Shown piece after piece: positions 1 to 5,144 of a DNA stretch of 9,017 nt. Numbering within the stretch: the first letter of the stretch is position 1; every line of letters starts with the position of its first letter. The position numbers were made by a program, and so were the translations under genes. The stretch comes from an uncultured Porphyromonadaceae bacterium (GTDB taxonomy: Bacteria > Bacteroidota > Bacteroidia > Bacteroidales > Muribaculaceae), in contig USGZ01000043.1 of assembly GCA_900554265.1 (NCBI GenBank), positions 1 through 9,017 of the forward strand. The letters run 5' to 3'. A model generated the notes under the pieces. It searched no databases, was not told where the DNA came from, and saw only the letters and a list, made by a program, of their open reading frames with translations.

Positions 1-171
1 ACGAGCTACGAAATCGTGCGCGCCTTCCTGGGCTCCTTCCGCGCCACCTTCTGGCAGGGTTTCGGACGCCTTTTCGGCGTAAGTCTCCGCAGCGAGTTCA
101 AACCCGATACCGACCGCAACGACGCCACCCTGGACCGCATCGCCCGCTGCGTCGAACAAGGTACCATATGA
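1..171 (+). CDS. 3' end of an unidentified gene upstream of xerD
   Basis: Frame 1 is open from the window edge for 56 codons and ends in TGA at 169-171. Its codons end almost entirely in G or C, as in the confirmed genes, so it is very probably coding. The visible C-terminus contains an aromatic-rich stretch (FLGSFRATFWQGFGRLFGV), then a charged tail ending in CVEQGTI. I do not recognise the family and assign no function. Its stop overlaps the xerD start as ATGA, which implies a shared transcript and translational coupling with xerD. The start lies outside the window. Confidence 0.7.
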   Translation, partial: TSYEIVRAFLGSFRATFWQGFGRLFGVSLRSEFKPDTDRNDATLDRIARCVEQGTI

Positions 172-1073
172 CACTCCCGCCCCTACTGCGCGGCTATGCC
201 GGCTTCATGCAGCTCGAACGCGGACTGGCCGAGAACACGCGCCTGGCCTATCTGGCCGACGTGCGCCGCCTTGAGGACTGGCTCGCGCAGACCGGCTCCA
301 ACCTTCTTGCCGCAACCCCGCAGCAACTATCGCAATTTATCGCCGAGGTTCACGACCTCGGTGTTGCCGAGCGCACGCAGGCACGGATTGTGACCGGCAT
401 CCGCTCCTTCTACAAATACCTGAACATGGAGCAACTGGTGGATCCCGACCCTTCGCTGCTTCTCGAGCGCCCGGGCTTCGGCAAGCACCTGCCGGAAGTG
501 CTGTCGGTCGACGAGGTCGAGGCCATGCTCGCCATCCCGGACACTTCCGACCCCCTGTGCCTGCGCAACCGCGCCATCATCGAGACCATGTACGGCTCCG
601 GCCTGCGCGTGAGCGAATTATGTACCCTGCAGCGGCGTCTGCTGAACTTCGACGAGGGCTACCTCACCGTCACCGGCAAGGGCAGCAAGCAGCGCATGGT
701 TCCCATGTCGGCGCCGGCGATGGACTGGCTGCAGGCCTACCTGGCCGACCGCGCCGCCCACGGTCCCGACCCCAAGCGCGGCGAGGAGGACTACACCTTC
801 CTCAACCGCCGCGGCGCCCACCTGACGCGCACGATGGTTTTCTACATCGTCCGCGACCTGGCCGAAGCCGCCGGAATCCGCAAGACCATATCGCCCCACA
901 CCTTGCGCCATTCCTTCGCCACCCACCTGCTCGAAGGCGGCGCCAACCTCCGCGCAATCCAGCAGATGCTCGGCCACGAATCCATCGCCACCACCGAAAT
1001 CTACCTCCACATCGACACCACCCGCCTGCGCGAGGAAATCCTCACCCACCACCCCCGCAACCTCAAAAAATAG
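168..1073 (+). CDS. xerD: Site-specific tyrosine recombinase XerD
   Basis: This cytoplasmic recombinase should act with a XerC partner at the chromosomal dif site to resolve chromosome dimers at division. At 301 aa it has the usual XerC/D length. Residues 5-90 form the N-terminal core-binding (SAM-like) domain, with the typical LERGLAENTRLAYLADVRRL stretch. Residues 110-295 form the catalytic domain, and all expected active-site residues are present: R147 (GSGLRVSEL), K171 (TGKGSKQR), H244 and R247 (PHTLRHSFATHL), H270 (LGHESIATTE) and the nucleophile Y279 (IYLHID). The start at 168 fits the family N-terminus and overlaps the upstream stop as ATGA, so it is probably translated by coupling, with no promoter of its own. 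The FDEG stretch before the GKG motif resembles XerD more than XerC, but an integrase paralogue cannot be fully excluded. No integron, phage or transposon genes adjoin it, which favours the housekeeping role. Confidence 0.94.
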   Translation: MTLPPLLRGYAGFMQLERGLAENTRLAYLADVRRLEDWLAQTGSNLLAATPQQLSQFIAEVHDLGVAERTQARIVTGIRSFYKYLNMEQLVDPDPSLLLERPGFGKHLPEVLSVDEVEAMLAIPDTSDPLCLRNRAIIETMYGSGLRVSELCTLQRRLLNFDEGYLTVTGKGSKQRMVPMSAPAMDWLQAYLADRAAHGPDPKRGEEDYTFLNRRGAHLTRTMVFYIVRDLAEAAGIRKTISPHTLRHSFATHLLEGGANLRAIQQMLGHESIATTEIYLHIDTTRLREEILTHHPRNLKK

Positions 1074-1110
1074 GCCCTTTTGGCCCTCAATTTCAAAAAA
1101 ACACACCATC

Positions 1111-1162
1111 TGTCCCCAAAAATAGGACAGATTTGGCGTTTTCTGTCCTTTTTTGGGGGACA
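1111..1162. repeat. Long TGTCCCC-type inverted repeat (hairpin)
   Basis: Two 21-base arms (1111-1131 and 1142-1162) are nearly perfect reverse complements around a 10-base loop. The arms begin and end TGTCCCC.../...GGGGGACA, with AGGACAGA and TCTGTCC at the loop side. It lies 38 bases after the xerD stop, in a convergent intergenic region, so it may terminate transcription in both directions. The tip sequence and compact shape also resemble REP/RAYT-type repetitive palindromes. One window cannot show whether it is repeated in the genome. Confidence 0.75.
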
Positions 1163-1190
1163 CTTCCGTGTCTTGAAGGTATTGCAAAAC

Positions 1191-1278
1191 CGCGCAATGT
1201 AGGGATGCACGCTCGTGCATCCCTCATAACACGCTGACAATCAGCGGATGCTCCAGGGAGCATCCCTACGTTCGAGCG
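1191..1278. repeat. Compound palindromic element of three hairpins (REP/BIME-like)
   Basis: Three hairpins lie in tandem. The first is a perfect 11+2+11 hairpin at 1201-1224 (AGGGATGCACG/CGTGCATCCCT). The second is CGCTGA-CAA-TCAGCG at 1232-1246. The third is GGATGCTCC-AG-GGAGCATCC at 1246-1265. The outer flanks are also complementary: GTAGGGATGC at 1199-1208 pairs with GCATCCCTAC at 1260-1269, with weaker pairing out to about 1191 and 1278. The whole element can therefore fold as one cruciform with three internal arms. The first and third hairpins share the stem GGATGC/GCATCC. It ends about 11 bases before the stop of the opposing phosphatase gene. This architecture fits a repetitive extragenic palindrome or a non-autonomous mobile element. 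No transposase is present here. Confidence 0.7.
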
Positions 1279-1288
1279 AATATCTTAT

Positions 1289-1816
1289 TTAGCGGGCTGG
1301 TGCGAGTTGGTCCAGGAGGGAGGCGCAGCCGTCTTCGAGGAGGTCGAGGACCAGCTCGAAGCCTTCGGCGCCGGAATAGTAGGGGTCGGGCACGCAGTCC
1401 TGGCAGCGGTCGTTGCGTACGAAATCTATCATGCGGACTATCTTCGCCTGCGCCTCGGGAGTCGGCGCGGCTTCCATAAGGTCGTCGCGGTTGGCCTCGT
1501 CCATGGCTACGATAATGTCGAAATCATCGAAGTCCGAGGGGCGAATCCGGCGCGAGCAGTGGTCGAGAGTATAACCGCGGCGGATGGCATGGACGCGCAT
1601 GCGCTTGTCCGGCAGATCCCCGGCATGGCCGCCGTAGAAGCCGCAGGAATCGAGGTGGAAGCGCCCGGAGAGGCCGCGGCTGTCGACCAGACTCTGCATC
1701 ACTCCCTGCGCCGCCGGGCTGCGGCATATATTGCCCAGGCATACGAACAGCACGCCTATCTTCTTCTTAGCCCGGGCCGCCTCTATTGCCCGCGCCTCCT
1801 TTTCAGTAATATTCAT
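1289..1816 (-). CDS. Low-molecular-weight protein-tyrosine phosphatase
   Basis: This cytoplasmic phosphatase hydrolyses phosphotyrosine, or acts on related substrates such as phosphoarginine, through a cysteine nucleophile. From the ATG at 1816 it is 175 aa. The P-loop C-X5-R-S is complete near the N-terminus (VCLGNICRSP; C26, R32, S33), and the general-acid aspartate lies in the late VPDPYY motif (D144). Both are diagnostic of the family. The residues before the P-loop (about 1-18) form a charged extension, making it slightly longer than the usual 150-165 aa. An upstream in-frame TTG at 1864 would add 16 residues, but the TAnnTTTG box at 1841-1848 lies between the two codons, so the ATG is preferred. 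The gene stands alone and converges on xerD. No tyrosine kinase or exopolysaccharide gene is adjacent, so its substrate is unknown. Confidence 0.9.
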   Translation of the reverse strand: MNITEKEARAIEAARAKKKIGVLFVCLGNICRSPAAQGVMQSLVDSRGLSGRFHLDSCGFYGGHAGDLPDKRMRVHAIRRGYTLDHCSRRIRPSDFDDFDIIVAMDEANRDDLMEAAPTPEAQAKIVRMIDFVRNDRCQDCVPDPYYSGAEGFELVLDLLEDGCASLLDQLAPAR

Positions 1817-1840
1817 ATGTCGCTTTCTGATTTTTCCTGA

Positions 1841-1873
1841 CAAAGATAACAAACAAATCGCCAAAACGGCAAA
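1841..1873 (-). promoter_or_regulatory. Bacteroidota-type promoter of the phosphatase gene
   Basis: On the minus strand a -7 element TATCTTTG (plus-strand 1841-1848) matches TAnnTTTG. A TTTG at 1870-1873 lies 21 bases upstream and serves as the -33 element. Transcription would begin near 1834-1836, leaving a leader of about 20 bases before the ATG at 1816. Confidence 0.65.
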
Positions 1874-1979
1874 TTCCGGGCGCCCCGATACTTAAAAGTA
1901 AGCATCCCCGGAGCACAAAATACGGGCCAACGGCTCTGATTCGCAGCTTAGCCGCGGATTTTATAGTATTTTTAAGGTA

Positions 1980-2010
1980 TTGGGACCTACTGTATTAATT
2001 CGTAACTTTG
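1980..2010 (+). promoter_or_regulatory. Bacteroidota-type promoter of the di-iron/LuxR regulator
   Basis: TAACTTTG at 2003-2010 matches TAnnTTTG. A TTG at 1980-1982, 20 bases upstream, can be the -33 element. The -7 box ends one base before an ATG at 2012, which would therefore lie at or upstream of the expected transcription start. This supports the next in-frame ATG at 2039 as the real start. The rest of 1865-1979 holds only short imperfect palindromes, such as TACTTAAAAGTA at 1889-1900, and no gene. Confidence 0.65.
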
Positions 2011-2038
2011 CATGGGTAAAAATGGCCATGACTTTGCT

Positions 2039-3001
2039 ATGATAGACAGTCGAACAGGATATACATCCTCCAACAATATGAGAGAGCTGATTCGTGACAA
2101 TGCCATGTTGCTGCCTGCAATCAGCAGATTCAATATCGCATTTGGCTTCGGCGACGCCCCCGTCGGCCAGATTTGCAATGAGAACGGCGTCGACGCAAAA
2201 ACATTCCTCTGCGTCTGCAATCTTCTGAGCGGCTACAAATACGATATGGCCGACGTCTCGCTGCACTCTCTTATGGGTTATCTGCGAAGAGCCCACAGTT
2301 CTTTCCTCGACTACGAGTTCCCTAAAATCCGCCATCATCTGATTGAGGCCATCAACTATTCGACCTCCAACGAGACCGCAATCCTGCTGATGAAGTTCTA
2401 CGACGACTATGTAATCGAGGTCCGCAAGCACATGGACTACGAGAACGACGTGATTTTCGCCTACGTCGACCGCCTGCTGCAGGGAATACCGGATGCCGAT
2501 TTCAGCATCTCGGAGTACTCGATGAACCACGTCGATACCGTCGACAAGCTCAACAAGCTCAAGGACATATTCATCTACCACTACAAGCAGAAAGAGAACG
2601 CCCGTCTTGCCGGCGCGCTGTTCGACATCATAACCTGCGGCAACGACCTGCTGCGCCACTTCGACGTCGAGAGCCGCCTGTTCATCCCGGCGGTGGAGAA
2701 AGTGGAGAAAGACCTGCAGCGCGCCATGACCAGCGCCCACCGCGCCGGCGAAGGTGCCGACAACGCCGACGAAAGCGCCTCCACCGATGCTCTGAGCGAC
2801 CGCGAGAAAGAGATTATCCGCGGCGTGGTCAAGGGAAAGGTCAACAAGGAAATCGCCGACGAGCTCTGCATTTCCGTCCACACAGTGGCCACCCACCGCC
2901 GCAACATCAGCGCCAAACTCGACATCCACTCGGCCTCCGGCCTTACCGTCTTCGCCATAATCCACGGCATAGTCAACCTCGAAGACATCCACCCCCAGTA
3001 A
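2039..3001 (+). CDS. One-component regulator: RIC/YtfE-like di-iron domain fused to LuxR HTH
   Basis: This 320-aa protein (numbered from the ATG at 2039) has three modules. Residues 14-62 resemble the ScdA_N (DUF542) domain of RIC proteins (ELIRDNAMLLPAISRFNIAF...ICNENGVD), but the usual Cys-Cys pair is replaced by Gly-Phe (36-37). Residues 75-225 are a helical hemerythrin-like domain with candidate iron ligands H86, H131, E135, H164, H207 and E211. From memory of E. coli YtfE (H84, H129, E133, H160, H204, E208) the spacing is almost the same. A polar, Ala/Asp/Glu-rich linker follows, then a LuxR/GerE helix-turn-helix at 252-317 (LSDREKEIIRGVVKGKVNKEIADEL...TVATHRRNISAKL). There is no signal peptide, membrane segment or receiver domain. 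I infer a cytoplasmic regulator whose di-iron site senses oxygen, nitric oxide, peroxide or iron status. It is monocistronic, and its targets are not shown. An alternative ATG at 2012 adds nine residues but conflicts with the promoter. Confidence 0.85.
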   Translation: MIDSRTGYTSSNNMRELIRDNAMLLPAISRFNIAFGFGDAPVGQICNENGVDAKTFLCVCNLLSGYKYDMADVSLHSLMGYLRRAHSSFLDYEFPKIRHHLIEAINYSTSNETAILLMKFYDDYVIEVRKHMDYENDVIFAYVDRLLQGIPDADFSISEYSMNHVDTVDKLNKLKDIFIYHYKQKENARLAGALFDIITCGNDLLRHFDVESRLFIPAVEKVEKDLQRAMTSAHRAGEGADNADESASTDALSDREKEIIRGVVKGKVNKEIADELCISVHTVATHRRNISAKLDIHSASGLTVFAIIHGIVNLEDIHPQ

Positions 3002-3084
3002 TGCGCCGGCGATTGTCGCTGCATTTGTTGCTGTAATTTGAAGCGGCGGGGGAGTTTGGCGATGGCGGAATGAAAAATTTTTCT

Positions 3085-3092
3085 TAACTTTG
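3085..3092 (+). promoter_or_regulatory. -7 promoter element of efp
   Basis: TAACTTTG matches TAnnTTTG and is identical to the box in front of the preceding regulator. The nearest TTTG upstream (3055-3058) is 26 bases away, longer than usual, so the -33 element is uncertain. The expected leader is about 60 bases, with a GGGG/CCCC stretch near 3110-3125 and no Shine-Dalgarno sequence before the ATG at 3161. Confidence 0.55.
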
Positions 3093-3160
3093 CAGTCGCC
3101 AATCAGTCAGGGGTCTCCGCGCCCCCGCGAATTCAGATTACAACATACCAAAAAGCATAT

Positions 3161-3727
3161 ATGGCAACAACAGCAGATTTCAAAAACGGCATGTGCCTCG
3201 ACATCGACGGCACTTATTACTTCATCAAGGAGTTCCTTCACGTAAAGCCCGGCAAAGGTCCGGCTTTCGTCCGCACCAAGCTCCGCAACGTAAAGACCGG
3301 CCGCATCATCGACAAGACCTGGAACTCCGGCGTCAAAATCGAAGAAGTCCGCATCGAGCGCCGTCCCTACCAGTTCCTCTACAAGGACGATATGGGCTAT
3401 AACTTCATGCACACCGAAACTTTCGAACAGGTAGCCATCCCCGGCGAAAGCATCGAAGGCGTGGAATTCCTTAAGGAAGGCGACATCTGCGAGGCTATGG
3501 TCCACGCAGCCACCGACACCATCCTGACCTGCGAGATGCCCATGAACGTGGTTCTCGAAATCACCTACACCGAACCCGGCATCAAGGGCGACACCGCCAC
3601 CAACACCCTCAAGCCCGCCACCGTAGAGACCGGCGCCGAGGTACGCGTGCCCCTGTTCTGCAACATCGGCGACAAGGTGCGCATCGACACCCGCGACGGC
3701 TCCTACATCGAACGCGTAAAGGAATAA
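3161..3727 (+). CDS. efp: Translation elongation factor P
   Basis: EF-P binds between the P and E sites of the ribosome and relieves stalling at consecutive prolines. The 188-aa product has the standard three-barrel length. Residues 1-65 form the KOW-like domain I, with the functional loop [10 protein letters not shown]32 at its tip corresponds to the lysine (K34 in E. coli) that contacts the CCA end of P-site tRNA. The central OB domain follows, with [17 protein letters not shown]. The C-terminal OB domain ends in the family signature [14 protein letters not shown]. No EpmA/EpmB-type or other modification enzyme is nearby, so the modification state of K32 cannot be judged. The start at 3161 gives the normal N-terminus ([16 protein letters not shown]). 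It is monocistronic between its own promoter and a strong terminator. Confidence 0.98.
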   Translation: MATTADFKNGMCLDIDGTYYFIKEFLHVKPGKGPAFVRTKLRNVKTGRIIDKTWNSGVKIEEVRIERRPYQFLYKDDMGYNFMHTETFEQVAIPGESIEGVEFLKEGDICEAMVHAATDTILTCEMPMNVVLEITYTEPGIKGDTATNTLKPATVETGAEVRVPLFCNIGDKVRIDTRDGSYIERVKE

Positions 3728-3750
3728 ACTACACCCCAAGCATATCAATA

Positions 3751-3786
3751 AAGGCCGCCCCACGTCGGGGTGGCCTTCTTTATTTT
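3751..3786 (+). terminator. Intrinsic terminator of efp
   Basis: AAGGCCGCCCC (3751-3761) pairs with GGGGTGGCCTT (3767-3777) through an 11-bp stem containing one G-T pair and a 5-base loop. A T-rich run (CTTCTTTATTTTT) overlaps and follows the right arm. It starts 23 bases after the efp stop codon. Confidence 0.9.
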
Positions 3787-3791
3787 TAGAA

Positions 3792-3808
3792 AAAGGCCAG
3801 CGGCCTTT
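3792..3808. repeat. Second small hairpin after the efp terminator
   Basis: AAAGGCC and GGCCTTT form a perfect 7-bp stem around AGC, directly after the efp terminator and with the same AAGGCC/GGCCTTT stem base. On the plus strand it has no T-run. It may be a back-up terminator or a partial duplication of the first. The following 70 bases are AT-rich, with a loose inverted pair ATTAATCC (3825-3832) and GGATTAAT (3853-3860), and hold no gene. Confidence 0.5.
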
Positions 3809-3880
3809 GCTGAAAGTTTTCGAAATTAATCCTGAATAATCGAGATTTATCGGGATTAATCAGGAACCTCATGACAGACT

Positions 3881-3960
3881 GCAGCGCTGCGAAGAATAAA
3901 TGAACTCATACGAAGTGTCGGGAGGCGGAGCTCCCGACCTCCCATGCGCGGCTGCGCCGC
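3881..3960. repeat. Palindrome-rich spacer between efp and rpoD (possible REP-like element)
   Basis: Three palindromes lie within 80 bases: the perfect 10-mer GCAGCGCTGC (3881-3890); GTCGGGAG (3917-3924) pairing with CTCCCGAC (3931-3938) around six bases; and GCGGC-TGC-GCCGC (3948-3960). There is no credible ORF in either direction. The arrangement looks like an extragenic palindromic repeat. It is unlike the element at 1191-1278 in sequence, so it would be a different family. Confidence 0.5.
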
Positions 3961-3984
3961 TTGTCGGCTTCCTCCATATACGCG

Positions 3985-4017
3985 GAGAGGCCTCGCCCGG
4001 GAATGGGGAGGCCTCTC
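3985..4017 (-). terminator. Probable terminator hairpin of rpoD
   Basis: GAGAGGCCTC (3985-3994) and GAGGCCTCTC (4008-4017) form a perfect 10-bp stem, with possible extra CCC/GGG pairing inside the loop. It lies 21 bases past the rpoD stop codon on the minus strand. No clear U-tract follows in that direction, so termination efficiency is uncertain, though position and stability favour this role. Confidence 0.6.
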
Positions 4018-4037
4018 GTTATGGTTTTGCGGGAGTT

Positions 4038-4898
4038 TTACTGGCCGAGGTAGCTCTTGAGCAGGCGGCTCTTCTGGCCTTTGAGGCGGCGGATTGCCTT
4101 TTCCTTAATCTGACGCACGCGCTCGCGGGTAAGGTCGAACTTGGCGCCGATTTCCTCGAGGGTCATCTCCTGGCAGCCGATACCGAAGAACATCTTCAGA
4201 ATCTCGCGCTCGCGCTCGTTGAGCTGGCGCAGGGCGCGGTCGACCTCGTTGGAGAGGGATTCCTGGTTGAGTCCGGCGTCGGCCATGGGGCTGTCGTCAT
4301 TGGTGAGCACGTCCAGCAGACTGTTGTCCTCGCCCTCGACGAAAGGAGCGTCGACGGAGATGTGTCGGCCGGAAACTTTCAGGGTGTCGGCGATTTTCTC
4401 AACGGGCACGTCGAGGGTCTCGGCCAGTTCCTCGGGCGAGGGACGGCGTTCGTTCTCCTGCTCGAACTTGTTGAGGGCCTTGCCGATTTTATTGAGGGAG
4501 CCGACCTGATTGAGAGGCAGACGCACGATTCGGCTCTGTTCGGCCAGGGCCTGGAGAATGGACTGGCGAATCCACCATACGGCGTAAGAAATAAACTTGA
4601 AACCGCGGGTTTCGTCGAACTTCTTGGCAGCCTTGATAAGACCCAGATTGCCCTCGTTGATAAGGTCGGGAAGCGAAAGCCCCTGGTTCTGATACTGCTT
4701 TGCCACGGAAACCACGAAACGGAGGTTGGCGCGCGTGAGTTTGTCCAGGGCGCGCTGGTCGCCCTGACGGATTTTTTGAGCGAGCTCGACTTCCTCTTCC
4801 ACCGAAATCAGTTCCTCACGGCCAATTTCCTGCAGATACTTGTCCAGAGACGCACTTTCGCGGTTAGTTATTGATTTGGTAATTTTAAGCTGTCTCAT
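4038..4898 (-). CDS. rpoD: Primary (housekeeping) RNA polymerase sigma factor
   Basis: This is the group 1 sigma-70 factor that directs RNA polymerase to housekeeping promoters. At 286 aa it is short because it lacks region 1.1 and the non-conserved insertion, as is normal for Bacteroidota primary sigma factors. The N-terminus [20 protein letters not shown] is characteristic. Region 1.2 is at about 17-45. Region 2 at 55-125 includes [18 protein letters not shown] and the -10 recognition and melting segment [13 protein letters not shown] (102-114). Region 3 lies at about 130-205. Region 4 at 222-282 has the -35 recognition helix [18 protein letters not shown]. The start at 4898 fits the family N-terminus and is preceded by a leader of about 30 bases. 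The gene is monocistronic. Its promoter has the TAnnTTTG element this sigma class is known to use, so it probably reads its own gene. Confidence 0.97.
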   Translation of the reverse strand: MRQLKITKSITNRESASLDKYLQEIGREELISVEEEVELAQKIRQGDQRALDKLTRANLRFVVSVAKQYQNQGLSLPDLINEGNLGLIKAAKKFDETRGFKFISYAVWWIRQSILQALAEQSRIVRLPLNQVGSLNKIGKALNKFEQENERRPSPEELAETLDVPVEKIADTLKVSGRHISVDAPFVEGEDNSLLDVLTNDDSPMADAGLNQESLSNEVDRALRQLNEREREILKMFFGIGCQEMTLEEIGAKFDLTRERVRQIKEKAIRRLKGQKSRLLKSYLGQ

Positions 4899-4935
4899 CT
4901 ATTTCTTAAATGCCGTTAGTTTTGCATTGAGCCTG

Positions 4936-4943
4936 CAAAGGTA
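4936..4943 (-). promoter_or_regulatory. -7 promoter element of rpoD
   Basis: On the minus strand TACCTTTG matches TAnnTTTG, placing the transcription start near 4930 and leaving about 30 bases before the rpoD ATG. No TTTG is found at the usual 19-21 base distance upstream; that region is the AT-rich stretch 4944-4973. Confidence 0.6.
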
Positions 4944-4982
4944 CAAAATTTTCTTTATATTATACGCGATTTCAGGCAAAAG

Positions 4983-5060
4983 TTCTCAACATCCGGCCTG
5001 AAAAGTTATCAACAAAGTTATCAACATTTCAACACGAGTTATCGACATTCCTGTCGATAA
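4983..5060. other. Cluster of five DnaA-box-like nonamers next to an AT-rich stretch
   Basis: Nonamers resembling the DnaA box TTATCCACA occur at 4983-4991 (TTCTCAACA), 5006-5014 and 5018-5026 (both TTATCAACA), 5039-5047 (TTATCGACA) and, reversed, at 5052-5060 (TGTCGATAA). The last two form a perfect 9-bp inverted repeat around TTCC. The two identical boxes are direct repeats with 12-base periodicity. The AT-rich stretch 4944-4973, next to the first box, could be an unwinding region. The cluster could be a replication origin, a DnaA-binding regulatory or titration site, or a control region for rpoD. None of these is proved by sequence alone. Confidence 0.5.
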
Positions 5061-5090
5061 GTCAGGCTGAAGCTTTGATGCATAACGAAA

Positions 5091-5124
5091 ACCGGAGGGC
5101 CAAGGTTTGCCCCAGCCCTCCGGT
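5091..5124 (-). terminator. Terminator of the ABC transporter operon
   Basis: ACCGGAGGGC (5091-5100) and GCCCTCCGGT (5115-5124) form a perfect 10-bp stem with a 14-base loop, 20 bases after the permease stop on the minus strand. In that direction it is followed by TTTCGTT, a short T-rich tail. It also separates the operon from the DnaA-box-like cluster. Confidence 0.75.
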
Positions 5125-5144
5125 CTTAGTGATGTGTAACACGT

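Noticed and set aside
168..1073. Possibility that the tyrosine recombinase marks an integron, conjugative element or phage-inversion locus
   Set aside because: Its neighbours are housekeeping genes, it has the standard XerD length and motifs, and no attC-like array, cargo cassettes, invertible promoter pair or flanking direct repeats were seen.
557..1237. Overlapping plus and minus frames across the 3' half of xerD
   Set aside because: Their translations are Arg/Pro/His-rich (plus) or Val/Gly-rich (minus), as expected from out-of-frame reading, and they run into the palindromic non-coding region.
1074..1288. CRISPR-like or tandem repeat array
   Set aside because: The repeats are inverted rather than regularly spaced direct repeats, and there are no spacers or cas genes.
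1817..1864. Upstream TTG start extending the phosphatase by 16 residues
   Set aside because: The TAnnTTTG promoter box lies inside this extension, and the family P-loop normally lies close to the N-terminus, so the ATG at 1816 is preferred.
1961..2992. A 343-codon minus-strand open frame opposite the di-iron/LuxR regulator
   Set aside because: It is the antisense shadow of a well-supported gene. Its translation is rich in Val/Asp/Gly/Ala runs typical of reverse frames in GC-rich genes and shows no motifs.
3871..3903. Tiny ORF (ATGACAGACTGC..., 10 codons) in the efp-rpoD spacer
   Set aside because: Too short, overlaps a perfect palindrome, and has no promoter box or conserved feature to support translation.
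3900..4874. A 324-codon plus-strand open frame covering rpoD
   Set aside because: It lies antisense to a clearly identified sigma factor, has no recognisable domain and no promoter or leader.
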